This document shows positions 43,813 through 53,477 of a DNA stretch of 64,000 bases, piece by piece. Each line of letters opens with the position of its first letter. Position 1 is the stretch's first letter. The translations under genes were made by a program, and so were the position numbers. The notes under the pieces are model-generated. The model saw only the letters and a list, made by a program, of their open reading frames with translations. It was not told where the DNA came from and made no database searches. The stretch comes from Galbitalea sp. SE-J8. Lineage in GTDB: Bacteria; Actinomycetota; Actinomycetes; Actinomycetales; Microbacteriaceae. The stretch lies in contig NZ_JAUASV010000009.1 of NCBI RefSeq assembly GCF_030345695.1, forward strand, positions 53,773-117,772, read 5' to 3'.

Positions 43813-44836
43813 TCCGCCGCTCCACGTCCGCGATGATGACGTCGCTCTCGAGCTCTTCCAGGATGAAGTAGTCCGGCTCGCGCCGGCTCTCACTGAGGAT
43901 TCTTCCGGTGTATTCGGTCATCACGGCGAGGATAACGAAGATGAAGAAGAACATCACCGACATCTGGAGCGACGTGCTCGTCCACCCCGCCTCGACGTCG
44001 CCCTGCACGAGGCGGATGACGACGACGTAGAGCGCGTAGAGCAGGTTGAGGCAGCCGGCGAAGAAGCCCACGACCGTGACGATCCGCAGCGGGTGCGTCG
44101 AATAGCTGCTGATCATGCGCACCGCGTCGGTGACGCCCGTGCGCAGGTTGCGGGCGCGTCGGCCCTGCACGTGGGGCGTGTAGCTCGCGTTCTCGGTGTG
44201 CAGCCCGATGTGCCGCACGAGGTGACGCAGGTAGCGCTGGCTGCGCCGGCTGCTCGTCAGGGCGTTGACGGCGCGGCGGGTCAGCGCCGTGAGGTACGTC
44301 GCCGAGGTCGGGATGTCCACGTCGAGGAACCGGCGGTTGTACCAGTAGAACAGGCGGCGCCCGACCCGCGACAGCAGGGAGCCGCCGAACGGCACCGTGC
44401 TGATGCCCTGCACGACATCCGTGCTCCCGTCGGATGCGATGTCGACGAACCGCGGGATCTCGGCGAGCTCGTCGGTCGCGAAGTCGATGACGCACACGAA
44501 GTCGGCGATCGCCGCCTCGAGACCGGCGAACACCGCGGCGTCGAAATCGGTGCGAGCGGGCATCCGGATGACGCGCACGCACGGCACGGTGTGGAGCGTG
44601 TCGCGCAGCTCGCGCAGCGGAGCGGCCGAGAGCCCGCGATCGACGAGGATGATCTCGTAGTCGGTGTAGCGGGCCGCGAGCATCCGCTGCACGGCGCGCA
44701 GGGACCCGACCACGTCGGTCGTGCTGTCGTCGACGATGCTCACGACGGCGACGAACGTGTCGCGCGCGACGACCCCGGCGGCCCGATCGGGCTCGATGGG
44801 TCGATCCGGGATGGTCGCTCGATCAGGAATAGTCAC
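43796..44836 (-). CDS. GtrB-like GT2 glycosyltransferase with two membrane helices
   Basis: This 346-residue protein has a GT2 core (VAVVSIVDDSTTD, YEIILVDRG, FVCVIDFATDELAEIP) followed by two helices around VVGFFAGCLNLLYALYVVVI and VMFFFIFVILAVM. This is the GtrB/ArnC-type topology for making polyprenyl-phosphate sugars. The active-site DxD is replaced by FATDE, so donor chemistry may differ. The N-terminus is a short repeat (TIPDRATIPDRP). The GTG start at 44836 lies 14 bases inside the oxidoreductase gene. GtrA at 40940 may be its partner. Confidence 0.8.
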   Translation of the reverse strand: MTIPDRATIPDRPIEPDRAAGVVARDTFVAVVSIVDDSTTDVVGSLRAVQRMLAARYTDYEIILVDRGLSAAPLRELRDTLHTVPCVRVIRMPARTDFDAAVFAGLEAAIADFVCVIDFATDELAEIPRFVDIASDGSTDVVQGISTVPFGGSLLSRVGRRLFYWYNRRFLDVDIPTSATYLTALTRRAVNALTSSRRSQRYLRHLVRHIGLHTENASYTPHVQGRRARNLRTGVTDAVRMISSYSTHPLRIVTVVGFFAGCLNLLYALYVVVIRLVQGDVEAGWTSTSLQMSVMFFFIFVILAVMTEYTGRILSESRREPDYFILEELESDVIIADVERRNVSNG

Positions 44837-45935
44837 GGTCCAACTCTCTGAAGACGTCGTAGATGTTGTCCAATTTGCCGCCCAGCACGCACGAGTAGCC
44901 GTCCAGGCCGAGGTCGGAGCGGTACAGGATCGGGCGGCTGTCGTTCTCGTCGCTCCGGACCGGCACCGTCTTCACCTCGAAGACGGAGTCCGCGCGCTGC
45001 AGCTCGGACAGCACGGGCAGGAACCTGGCCACATCCGCGCGCATGCGGGTGAACGTGCTGGTCTCGGGCGCGGGCGGGCGGGTGTCGCTCGCGCGGACCC
45101 CCTCGGCGCCGTCGCTCGCCAGCTCGCGCCACCGGCGGTGGGGCGTGTAGCGGACGTGCGAGAGCGTGTGCAGCCCGCGCGTCGGGTAGGGCATGATGCT
45201 GAAGAACGGGCCGTCCATGACCGTGAAGGCGGTCGAGCGCAGCGGCTCGGGCATCCGGACGAGCGCCATCTCGGTCGTCTCGTGCTGCAGGTCGAACAGC
45301 GGGAGCCCCGATAGGGCGTTGACCCGGTTGATCCCGGCGTAGGTCGCGTTGACGACGCGTCGCGCGCGATACGTGTCCGCCGTGGTGTCCACCCGGATGC
45401 CGCCCTCGTCGGCCGAGACCCGCGTCGCCTCGACGCCCGTCACGACGTCCACGCCGCCGACGTCATCCAGCCGCTGCACGAGGAGCTCGCGCAGCCGGCT
45501 CGCGTCGAAGCCGTACTCGCGCACCGCGTAGACGCCGTCGATCATGTCGGGACGGAAGAGATCGGTCACGCGCTCGGACGCCTGCTCGTGCTCCGCGCCG
45601 ATCCTCGCGCAGAACAGCTCGAACTGCTTCGCGGTGACCTTCGACAGCCGAGACGCGATCGCGTAATAGTGCTCGAAGTCATCGACCACGGCATCACGGT
45701 ACTCCGCGAGGAACCGGGGGAAGTTCACGCGCGATCGGAACGCGGTCAGGATGCTGCGCGGGTAGTGGTAGCCGTTGTGCACGCGGGCCTGATTGACCAG
45801 GGACGCCCGCGCCATGAGCGCCGTCTCGCGCTCGAGGATCGTCACGTGCGGCGCGCCGAACTCCTCGCGCAGGTGGAGCGCGATGCGCAGCCCGTAGAAA
45901 CCTCCACCGACCACAACGACGTCAGTGGAGATCAT
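44823..45935 (-). CDS. FAD-dependent oxidoreductase (DAO family) of glycan operon
   Basis: This 370-residue protein has the FAD-binding motif VVVVGGGFYGLRIA at the N-terminus and an adenine-loop Glu in TILERE. The DAO-type mid-region has GINRVNALSG, and SCVLGGKLDNIYDV closes the flavin site. DAO enzymes oxidise amino or hydroxy acids. A member at the head of a GT2-GT2-SDR-isomerase operon suggests oxidation of a sugar, inositol or amino sugar before glycan assembly. A TAGGAT -10 lies about 55 bases upstream. Its substrate is unknown. Confidence 0.8.
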   Translation of the reverse strand: MISTDVVVVGGGFYGLRIALHLREEFGAPHVTILERETALMARASLVNQARVHNGYHYPRSILTAFRSRVNFPRFLAEYRDAVVDDFEHYYAIASRLSKVTAKQFELFCARIGAEHEQASERVTDLFRPDMIDGVYAVREYGFDASRLRELLVQRLDDVGGVDVVTGVEATRVSADEGGIRVDTTADTYRARRVVNATYAGINRVNALSGLPLFDLQHETTEMALVRMPEPLRSTAFTVMDGPFFSIMPYPTRGLHTLSHVRYTPHRRWRELASDGAEGVRASDTRPPAPETSTFTRMRADVARFLPVLSELQRADSVFEVKTVPVRSDENDSRPILYRSDLGLDGYSCVLGGKLDNIYDVFRELDRDYS

Positions 45936-45986
45936 GCGGCAATTCTCTGCGGCGCCGCGGAAGCGGCTCGGGCGATGAACGCCCTC

Positions 45987-45992
45987 ATCCTA
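45987..45992 (-). promoter_or_regulatory. -10 element of the oxidoreductase-GT2 operon
   Basis: On the minus strand TAGGAT lies 52 bases before the ATG at 45935, in a 126-bp non-coding gap after coaD. It is the only good -10 match seen in this gap; no clear -35 is present. Confidence 0.4.
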
Positions 45993-46061
45993 CCGTCCGA
46001 GCACAGAGGATTGCTCCGAGCCGCGCCGCGGCCCCATGCCGTGCCGCGGATCGCGCGCGGG

Positions 46062-46544
46062 TCAGGACGGACGCAGGTAGTCCGCGACGGCGCGCGGCAC
46101 GTACGGCGCCACATCCCCGCCGAGCGCCGCGACCTGCCGCACGAGCGAGCTCGAGACGTGCGCGTGCGCGGGGTCGGGCAGCAGGAAGATCGTCTCCACG
46201 CCGCCCAGGTTGCGGTTCACGATCGCCATCGGGGTCTCGTAGGCCACGTCGATCTGGGAGCGGATGCCCTTGACGATGACGGATGCGCCGACATCCGTCA
46301 CGTAGTCCACGAGCAGCCCGACGCTCCAGCTCGTCACGACGATGTCGCCCGCGATGCCCGCGTCGGCGATGGACTGCTCGATGAGCTGCACCCGCTTCGG
46401 CGTCGGGAACAGCGCCGTCTTCGCGGGGTTGTGCACGACGAGCACGTGCACCTGGTCGAAGATGCCGGCCGCGCGCTCGATGACGTCGAGGTGACCCAGC
46501 GTGACGGGGTCGAACGACCCCGGGACGACGGCGATCCTGGTCAT
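46062..46544 (-). CDS. coaD: Phosphopantetheine adenylyltransferase
   Basis: This is a 160-residue enzyme of coenzyme A synthesis that joins ATP and 4'-phosphopantetheine. The N-terminal [14 protein letters not shown] contains the TxGH nucleotidyltransferase motif. [13 protein letters not shown] and the late [11 protein letters not shown] supply the phosphate-binding residues. Length is standard. TAGGCT lies six bases before the ATG with no ribosome site, so translation from a leaderless transcript is likely. It follows recG, as in related actinomycetes. Confidence 0.96.
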   Translation of the reverse strand: MTRIAVVPGSFDPVTLGHLDVIERAAGIFDQVHVLVVHNPAKTALFPTPKRVQLIEQSIADAGIAGDIVVTSWSVGLLVDYVTDVGASVIVKGIRSQIDVAYETPMAIVNRNLGGVETIFLLPDPAHAHVSSSLVRQVAALGGDVAPYVPRAVADYLRPS

Positions 46545-46550
46545 GGCGCG

Positions 46551-46556
46551 AGCCTA
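46551..46556 (-). promoter_or_regulatory. -10 element placing coaD transcript start at its ATG
   Basis: TAGGCT on the minus strand ends six bases before the coaD ATG. This spacing puts the first transcribed base at or within one or two bases of the ATG, typical of leaderless actinomycete genes. Confidence 0.6.
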
Positions 46557-46575
46557 GCGAATACCCCCGGACGGG

Positions 46576-48762
46576 TCAGCCCTTCGCGAGGAACGCGGCG
46601 GACTCCTCGTCGAGGCGGCGGTCGAGCGCGGCGCGCAACGACGGATGCCGGGCCAGCGCCGGGTCGTCGCCGAGCACGTGCGCCGCGTGCTCGCGCGCGA
46701 GCGCGATGACGTCGCCGTCGGACGCGACGCGCAGCAGGCGCAGGCTCGAGCGTCCGCCGGACTGCGACAGGCCGAGCACGTCGCCCTCTCGGCGCAGCTC
46801 GAGGTCCTTCTGCGCGAGCTCGAAGCCGTCGAGGGTCGCCGCGACCGCGTCCACCCGCTCGCGCGCGAGCGCGTCGGCGGGCGCGCTCGTCACGAGCAGC
46901 GCGAGGCCGGGCACGCTCCCCCGGCCGACCCGGCCGCGCAGCTGGTGCAGTTGCGAGACGCCGAACCGGTCGGCGTCGAGCACGACCATCGTCGAGGCGT
47001 TCGGCACGTCGACGCCGACCTCGATGACCGTCGTCGCGACGAGCACGTCGATGTCGCCGGCCGCGAACGCGCGCATCGTGGCGTCCTTCTCGTCGGCGCT
47101 CATCCGGCCGTGCAGCGGCTCGATCCGCCGGCCCGCGAACAGCTCCATCGCCCGCAGCCGCTCGAGGGTCTCGGTGACGTTCGCCGGACGCGCCGCCGCG
47201 GCATCCGCGGCCTCGGCCTCGCCCTGCGCCGCGACCTCCTCCGCGCTCTCCTCCGCGCCCTCCTCCCGGGCCCTCGGGTCGATCGCCGGGCAGACCACGA
47301 ACGCCTGCCGGCCCTGCGCGAGCTCCTCCGCGGTGCGCCGCCAGATGCGCGCCTCCCAGCCGGGCTTGTCGGCGAGCGGCACGACGAAGCTCTCGATCGG
47401 CGAGCGGCCGGCGGGCAGCTCGGCGATCGTCGACACCTCGAGGTCGCCGAACACGGTCATCGCGACCGTGCGCGGGATGGGCGTGGCGGTGAGCACGAGC
47501 ACGTGCGGCGCGAGCGCGCCCTTCGCCCGCAGCGCCTCGCGCTGCTCGACGCCGAACCGGTGCTGCTCGTCGACCACGACGAGTCCGAGGTCGAAGAACT
47601 CGACGGCGTCGCCGAGCAGCGCGTGCGTGCCGACGACGATCTGCGCGCTGCCCGAGACCGCGGCGAGGGTCGCCCGGCGCCGGTCGGCCGCGGCCAGCTG
47701 CCCGGTGATGAGGGTCGGCCGCAGCCGCGCCGCGAGATCGGGCCCGAGCGTGCGGACGATCGAGCGCAGGTGCTGGGCGGCGAGCACCTCGGTCGGCGCG
47801 AGCAGCGCCGACTGGCCGCCCGACTGCGCGACCGCGAGCATCGCGCGCAGCGCGACGAGCGTCTTGCCCGAGCCGACCTCGCCCTGCACGAGCCGGTTCA
47901 TCGGGTGCTCGTTCGCCAGGTCGGCGGAGATCTCCTCGCCGACGCGCGCCTGATCCCCGGTGAGCGCGAACGGCAGCGCGGCGTCGAAGCCCGCGAGCAG
48001 GGGCCCGGCCGAGCGCGGCGCCGCGGGCCGCTCGAGCGTCCGGGCGCGCCGCTCGAGCAGCGCGCTCTGCAGCACGAACGCCTCCTGGAACTTCAGCGCG
48101 TCGCGCCCGGCCCACCAGACGTTGTCGTGCTGGGGCCGGTGCACGCGCTCGAGCGCCTCCCGGAACGGCAGCAGTCCGAGCTCGGTGCGCACCGCATCCG
48201 GCACCGGGTCGTCGAGCTGCGGCACGGAGTCGAGCGCGAGCGCCATCGCCTCCTGCACCTGCCACGACGCGATCGTGCTCGTCGCGGGATAGATCGGCAC
48301 GGGCTGCTCGGCCCAGCGCTTGGTCTCCTCCGGCGTCTGCGGCAGGTCGAGCTCGTCGAACAGCTTGTACTCGGGGTGCGCGAGCTGCCGGTACCCCTTG
48401 TACTCACCGACCTTGCCCGCGAAGATGCCGCGCACGCCGGGCCTGAGATCCTTCTCGCGCCAGGGCTGGTTGAAGAAGGTCAGGGTGAGGGTGCCCGTGC
48501 CGTCGGTGATCCTCGCCTCGAGGATGGAGCCCTTGCGCTGGCGCATCTGCCGCGTGACGACCTGGAGCACCTCGGCGACGATCGTGACGTTCTCGTCGAG
48601 CGGCAGCTCGGCGAGCGCCGTCAGCTCGCCGCGCTTGGCGTAGCGCCGCGGATAGTGCGCGAGCAGGTCGCCGACCGTGCGGTGCCCGAACGCGCGCTCG
48701 AAAGCGGATGCCGTGCGCCCGCCGATCGCCGCGCCGAGCTTCGCGTCGAGAGCGTCGGGCAT
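46576..48762 (-). CDS. recG: ATP-dependent DNA helicase RecG
   Basis: This 728-residue helicase remodels stalled forks and branched DNA. An N-terminal wedge/OB domain includes GDLLAHYPRRYAKRGE. The motor has Walker A GEVGSGKTLVALRAML, the DEQH box VVDEQHRFGVEQ, TATPIPRTVAMT and motif VI in QLRGRVGRGSVPG. An acidic insert, EEGAEESAEEVAAQGEAEAA, lies between the two motor lobes. The ATG at 48762 follows TAGCCT by six bases, again leaderless in appearance. Confidence 0.96.
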   Translation of the reverse strand: MPDALDAKLGAAIGGRTASAFERAFGHRTVGDLLAHYPRRYAKRGELTALAELPLDENVTIVAEVLQVVTRQMRQRKGSILEARITDGTGTLTLTFFNQPWREKDLRPGVRGIFAGKVGEYKGYRQLAHPEYKLFDELDLPQTPEETKRWAEQPVPIYPATSTIASWQVQEAMALALDSVPQLDDPVPDAVRTELGLLPFREALERVHRPQHDNVWWAGRDALKFQEAFVLQSALLERRARTLERPAAPRSAGPLLAGFDAALPFALTGDQARVGEEISADLANEHPMNRLVQGEVGSGKTLVALRAMLAVAQSGGQSALLAPTEVLAAQHLRSIVRTLGPDLAARLRPTLITGQLAAADRRRATLAAVSGSAQIVVGTHALLGDAVEFFDLGLVVVDEQHRFGVEQREALRAKGALAPHVLVLTATPIPRTVAMTVFGDLEVSTIAELPAGRSPIESFVVPLADKPGWEARIWRRTAEELAQGRQAFVVCPAIDPRAREEGAEESAEEVAAQGEAEAADAAAARPANVTETLERLRAMELFAGRRIEPLHGRMSADEKDATMRAFAAGDIDVLVATTVIEVGVDVPNASTMVVLDADRFGVSQLHQLRGRVGRGSVPGLALLVTSAPADALARERVDAVAATLDGFELAQKDLELRREGDVLGLSQSGGRSSLRLLRVASDGDVIALAREHAAHVLGDDPALARHPSLRAALDRRLDEESAAFLAKG

Positions 48763-48768
48763 GGTCCG

Positions 48769-48774
48769 AGGCTA
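48769..48774 (-). promoter_or_regulatory. -10 element of recG
   Basis: TAGCCT on the minus strand ends six bases before the recG ATG, matching the arrangement at coaD and thiL. No ribosome site is visible. Confidence 0.6.
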
Positions 48775-48861
48775 GCCCGAGCCCGGGACACGGGCAGCAC
48801 TGCCCGCCGCGGCGGGCCACTCGGATCGCGGGGCGCGCGGGCGATGCGACAGGATGGTGGG

Positions 48862-51800
48862 ATGGCCGTGTCGGACCGATCAGCCCCCTCAGACCAGTCG
48901 GAACCGTCAGCGTGGACCGCGGAGAGGACGAGCGTGGTGCCGTCGAGCAGCGTCGATCTCTCCCTCGTGCTCAACGCGCACCGCGAGGGCGCCCTCGCCC
49001 ACCCCACGCTCCGATCGGTGGGACTCGCCGTCCGGCGTGCGCAGCGCGACGGCCTCTCGGTCGAGGTCGTCGCCGTGCTGGACCGTCCGGACGACGCCAC
49101 CCGCGCCGTCATCCGCGAGGCGATCGGTCCCGGCGGCGTGCTCGAGCGCGCCGACGGCGTTCGGCTCATCGAGGTCGACAACGGGGACCTGGGCCTGTCG
49201 CGCAACGACGGGATCGCCGCGTCGGTCGGCGCGTGCGTCGGCGTCATCGACTGCGACAACATCGTCGACGAGAACTGGCTGGTCGCGGCTCTGGCCACGG
49301 TCCGCGCCCACGACCACGACGTCGTCGTGCACCCGTCGTACATCGTGACCTTCGAGGGCCGCCAGACGATCTGGACGCTCGTCGCCTCGACCAGCGACGC
49401 GTTCCGTGTCGAGCTGCTCTACGAGTACAACTTCTGGGACGCGTTCTGCGTCGCGCCGCGCACGGTGTTCGAGGCGGTGCCCTACGCCGCGTCGGGCCCG
49501 GCGCTCGGGATCGGCCCGGAGGACTGGCACTGGAACGCCAACACTCTCCAGCGCGGCTACGAGCACGTGCTCGCGCCCGAGACCGCCCTGTTCTACCGCG
49601 TGAAGCGCTCGGGCTCGCTCATGAGCCAGCACGATCGCGGCGGCAGCCTGCTGCCATGGTCCGACTTCTTCACGTCGCCGGAGGTCGCCGCGATCGCCGC
49701 GGCCCGTCCCGAGCCCCGGATCGACGAGGAGCCGGGCCGCGAGTGGTGGTCGGAGACGACCGACGCCGACCTGCGTCGTCTGGCGCGCAGCATCGCGAAG
49801 GGCGGGCGCGCCACGACGGCTGCCCTCACCGCCGTGCGCGGCCGCGTCGACACCGCGCCGGCCTCGCTCGGCCAGGCGGTGCGCGCCGCTGCGCGACTGG
49901 TGACCTCGACGTCGCGCATCCCGCCGCTCGCCGACGTGCGGCTGCGACGACCCGACCTGCGCGACGTCCCGGATGCCGACCTGCGCCGCCGCCTGCGCCG
50001 CGCGGGCGCCTCGGACCGCATTCCGGCGCTGAGCGGGACGGAGCGCAACGCCCTCTCGGCCGACCTGTTCGACCCCGACCACTACCGGCTGCTCAACCCC
50101 GACCTTCGCGGCTTCAACCGGCAGGAGGCGATCGCGCACTACCTGCGTCACGGCCGCGACGAGCGCCGCCCGTGCCTGCTCACGCCCGAGCAGCTCGACG
50201 CCCTCGCGCCGGGCCGATTCGACCTGGCCGACTACCGGGCGCTCAACCACGATCTCGCAGCGCTCGACGACCGCGAGCTCGTCGTGCACTACCTGCGCTC
50301 GGGCCGCGTGGAGGGTCGTCCGAGCCGTCGCAGCGCGCTCGAGCGGATGACGGAGCGCGGCCGCCGGGTCCCCGAGTGGCTGGCGCGCGCGTGGCGCGCC
50401 GCCCACACCATCGACCCGCTCGTCGTCGCGCCGTCGGCTCGCAACATCGCCGGCTACGGCTGGTGGGGCGATGACTGGCAGCGTCGAACCCACCCCGCGA
50501 GCAGCGTGTTCTGGGCCCTCGTCCGGGCTCTGCCCGACGGCGTCGACGCGGTCTACGTCGCCCCCTGGATCCGCCTCGGCGGCGGCGACCTCGTGCTCGA
50601 GCGCTACATCTCGGTGCTCCACCGCGCCGACCCGGCGCAGCGGATCGCCGTGCTGCTGCTCGAGCCGGGCGTGACGAGCGACACCGGCCGGCTGCCGGAG
50701 GGCGTCACGGTCGTCGAGCTCGGGAACCTCGCCGCCGAGGCGGGGGTCGCGCGCGACGCTCTCGTCCGCCTGGTGGGGACGGCGATCGTGCAGCTCTCGC
50801 CGCGCATGATCCACGTGTTCAACTCGGGAACCGGATTCGACGTCGTCGAGTCGTACCACCGCGCCGTGGCGCGCGACTCGCGCATCTTCGCCTCGACGTT
50901 CGTGATCGACCGTGGTCCGGACGACGAGGTGCTCTCCTGGCTCGTCGGACGCTCGGCCGACTTCCTCGACGACGTCGAGGCGGTGCTCGTCGATCATGCC
51001 GCCGTGGCCGACCAGTTCTGGGAGCTCTACCGCTTCCCGCGCAGCAAGTTCCTCGTGCACCACCAGCCCGTGGACGAGCGCGCCGTCGAGGCCGCGAGCC
51101 CCGTCGCGAACGAACCGGTGCGACTGCTCTGGGCGGGGCGCTTCGACCGGCAGAAGCGGCTCGACGTGCTCGCCGGCGTGATCGAATCCGCCGCGCAGCG
51201 GAACCTCGACGTCGAGGTGCACGTGTACGGCGCCGCGGTCGTCGACGACGACACCGCATCCGCACTGCTCGACCGGCTCCGCGCGGCGGGCGCCGTGCTC
51301 CACGGACCGTACACGCGGGGCTTCTCGGCGCTCCCGCTCGCGAGCTTCTCCGCCCTGCTCATGACGTCGGAGTGGGAGGGCATCCCCAACATCATGCTCG
51401 AGGCGATGTCGGCGGGTCTGCCCGTCATCGCGCCGACCGTCGGCGGGATCGCCGAGGTGCTCACGCCCGGCACGGGCTACCCGGTCGGAGCGTTCGACGC
51501 CGTCGACGAGTACGTCGACGCGATCGCCGATCTGCGGGACCACCCCGACGCGGCGATCGCACGCGTCGAGGCGGCGCGCGCCCTCATGCTCGAGGAGTTC
51601 ACCTGGGAGCGGTTCGGCGCGAGCGTGCGCGAGACGCCGGGCTACGTCGACGAGCCGGATGCCGTCCCGGCCGACGAGGCCGAGTCCGGGGAGGACGCCG
51701 ACGACACGGCGGACGTCGTGGAGTTCTTCGCGTCGTCCGCCACCGCCGAGCTGCTCCGGGACCCCGGGGCCCGGGTCGTGCACCTGGCGAACGGGGGGTT

Positions 51801-52884
51801 CGGATACTCGAACTTCGGCGACGTGCTCCAGCTGAAGGCCATGATCGCCCGCTGGCGGGCGCGATCGGACCGCGAGCCCGTGCTGCTGTTCACGATCGGC
51901 GCCCTCACGACGTGGCGCACGCCGGACGAGCTGCGCCGCATCTACGGCTGCGAGCACATCGTCTTCGCGCGGGACGTGGAGGAGGAGGCGCCCGCCGAGC
52001 TCGTTCCCGTCGAGCCGTCGCCGAACGACGCGGTCGCCCACATGGTGGGGGGCGGCTACCTCAACGCGCGCTGGGGCGCGTCATCCCTGCGCATCTTCGA
52101 CGCGTACTTCGAGACCGTCGGCGTCACGCGACTCGTGATCTCCGGAATGCAGCTCGACGAGGAGGTCGTGCCCGACCTGACGCCGTTCTGCGAGCGCTGG
52201 GCGCCCGTCCTCCTCGGCGCCCGCGACGAGCGCTCGCTGCGCATCGCATCCGCCGTGGTCGGCGACCGCGCGCGCATGTCGTTCGACGATCTCAGCGAGG
52301 TGTTCGACGAGTGGGTCGCCGTCGACGAGCCGTCGGGGTCGAGCGGGTCCGGACGGCGCATCGGCGTCCACCTCAACACCTCCGACTACGTGGGCGAGTC
52401 GCGAACCGCGCAGCTCACGCTGGATGCGGTCGCCCGGCTCCGCGCCGGCGACCCGGAACTCGGCATCACCCTCGTGCACTCCTACGACGATGCCCGGCCG
52501 GAGGTGCGCGACACGCTGGGGTCGTGGCAGGCCTTCGGCGAGCGGATCGGCGCGGTGCGGCTGGAGACGGTCGACCTGGCCGTCGCCTCGCTGCGGTGGC
52601 AACCCGGTTCCGGCGCCCCCCGGGACGTCGTCGACGCACTGCGCCGCCTCGACCTCGCGATGTCGTCGTCGTACCACACGGCGATGATCCTCAACCGGCT
52701 GGGCGTGCCGGCCTACCTGGTGGTCGCGGACCCCTACTTCGCCCAGAAGGCCGAGATCTTCCGCCAGAAGCCGACCCTCGAGGAGTTCATCGCCGACCCC
52801 GGCGTCCCCGTGGATTTCGCTCCCGAGCGCGCGGCCCGCGCGCGCTGGCTCGTCGAGTTCGACCGGTTCGTCGCGGGCCCGTGA
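48862..52884 (+). CDS. Multidomain GT2 / repeat / GT4 / pyruvyltransferase-like fusion protein
   Basis: This is a 1,340-residue protein. Residues about 31-265 are a GT2 domain with metal motif Asp130-Cys-Asp132. Residues 402-436 and 452-486 are two YR-x-x-(N)-x-DL ... HYLR-x-GR repeats like those in the GT4 at 25346. Residues about 515-950 are a GT4 domain (LLWAGRFDRQKRLDVLAG; E-x7-E in EGIPNIMLE near 839-847). Residues 973-1340 resemble polysaccharide pyruvyltransferases (GGFGYSNFGDVLQLKAM, SSSYHTAMILNRLG from 1268). It probably builds and caps a glycan unit. The ATG at 48862 is preceded by a weak AGGAT; an ATG at 48844 is possible. The stop overlaps rsmD. Confidence 0.82.
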   Translation: MAVSDRSAPSDQSEPSAWTAERTSVVPSSSVDLSLVLNAHREGALAHPTLRSVGLAVRRAQRDGLSVEVVAVLDRPDDATRAVIREAIGPGGVLERADGVRLIEVDNGDLGLSRNDGIAASVGACVGVIDCDNIVDENWLVAALATVRAHDHDVVVHPSYIVTFEGRQTIWTLVASTSDAFRVELLYEYNFWDAFCVAPRTVFEAVPYAASGPALGIGPEDWHWNANTLQRGYEHVLAPETALFYRVKRSGSLMSQHDRGGSLLPWSDFFTSPEVAAIAAARPEPRIDEEPGREWWSETTDADLRRLARSIAKGGRATTAALTAVRGRVDTAPASLGQAVRAAARLVTSTSRIPPLADVRLRRPDLRDVPDADLRRRLRRAGASDRIPALSGTERNALSADLFDPDHYRLLNPDLRGFNRQEAIAHYLRHGRDERRPCLLTPEQLDALAPGRFDLADYRALNHDLAALDDRELVVHYLRSGRVEGRPSRRSALERMTERGRRVPEWLARAWRAAHTIDPLVVAPSARNIAGYGWWGDDWQRRTHPASSVFWALVRALPDGVDAVYVAPWIRLGGGDLVLERYISVLHRADPAQRIAVLLLEPGVTSDTGRLPEGVTVVELGNLAAEAGVARDALVRLVGTAIVQLSPRMIHVFNSGTGFDVVESYHRAVARDSRIFASTFVIDRGPDDEVLSWLVGRSADFLDDVEAVLVDHAAVADQFWELYRFPRSKFLVHHQPVDERAVEAASPVANEPVRLLWAGRFDRQKRLDVLAGVIESAAQRNLDVEVHVYGAAVVDDDTASALLDRLRAAGAVLHGPYTRGFSALPLASFSALLMTSEWEGIPNIMLEAMSAGLPVIAPTVGGIAEVLTPGTGYPVGAFDAVDEYVDAIADLRDHPDAAIARVEAARALMLEEFTWERFGASVRETPGYVDEPDAVPADEAESGEDADDTADVVEFFASSATAELLRDPGARVVHLANGGFGYSNFGDVLQLKAMIARWRARSDREPVLLFTIGALTTWRTPDELRRIYGCEHIVFARDVEEEAPAELVPVEPSPNDAVAHMVGGGYLNARWGASSLRIFDAYFETVGVTRLVISGMQLDEEVVPDLTPFCERWAPVLLGARDERSLRIASAVVGDRARMSFDDLSEVFDEWVAVDEPSGSSGSGRRIGVHLNTSDYVGESRTAQLTLDAVARLRAGDPELGITLVHSYDDARPEVRDTLGSWQAFGERIGAVRLETVDLAVASLRWQPGSGAPRDVVDALRRLDLAMSSSYHTAMILNRLGVPAYLVVADPYFAQKAEIFRQKPTLEEFIADPGVPVDFAPERAARARWLVEFDRFVAGP

Positions 52885-53477
52885 CGCGCATCATCGCGGG
52901 CTTCGCGGGCTCCCTCGCCCTCCGCGTGCCGTCGTCGGGCACCCGCCCGACGAGCGACCGGGTGCGGGAGGCGCTGTTCAGCGCGCTCGAGGCCCGGGAC
53001 GTCCTGCGCGGCGCGCGCGTCGTCGACCTGTACGCCGGCTCGGGCGCGCTCGGCCTCGAGGCGGCATCGCGCGGGGCGGCATCCGTCGTGCTCGTCGAGC
53101 GGGCGAGCGCCGCCGCCGCGGACTGCCGGCGCAACGCCGCCGCCGTGCTGCGCAACGCGCCGCGGGACGCGCCGCCGCGCGTCGAGGTCGCGGCGCAGGC
53201 GGTCGGCGCCTACCTCGCCACGGCGGCGGCGACGTGGGACCTCGCTCTCGTGGATCCGCCCTACGACCTCGGCGCGGCCGAGCTCACGGCCGCCCTCGGC
53301 CTGCTCGCGCCGCGTCTCGCGGATGACGCGCTCGTCGTGGTGGAGCGGCGCACGAGGGACGGCGAGCCGGGCTGGCCCGACCACCTCGAGCCCGAGCGGT
53401 CGCGGGCGTACGGCGACACGACGCTGTGGTACGCGACCCGGGTGGCTCAGCCGGCGCGGCCCGACCAGCCCGCGTAG
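52881..53477 (+). CDS. rsmD: 16S rRNA (guanine966-N2)-methyltransferase RsmD
   Basis: This 198-residue SAM-dependent methyltransferase has TRIIAGFAGSLALRVP at the N-terminus, the SAM motif VVDLYAGSGALGLEAASRG and catalytic DPPY in LALVDPPYDLG, as expected for RsmD. The GTG at 52881 overlaps the stop of the large glycosyltransferase fusion by four bases, so a ribosome methylase is now coupled to a glycan gene. The 3' end overlaps thiL by 31 bases in the opposite direction. Confidence 0.93.
   Translation: MTRIIAGFAGSLALRVPSSGTRPTSDRVREALFSALEARDVLRGARVVDLYAGSGALGLEAASRGAASVVLVERASAAAADCRRNAAAVLRNAPRDAPPRVEVAAQAVGAYLATAAATWDLALVDPPYDLGAAELTAALGLLAPRLADDALVVVERRTRDGEPGWPDHLEPERSRAYGDTTLWYATRVAQPARPDQPA

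Noticed and set aside
46645..48861. The reading frame of the glycosyltransferase fusion is open more than 2 kb upstream, which would give a protein of about 2,079 residues
   Set aside because: That upstream part lies antisense to recG, whose motifs are intact, and its translation is low-complexity and Arg/Glu/Asp-rich, as in GC-rich antisense frames. The credible start is at 48862.
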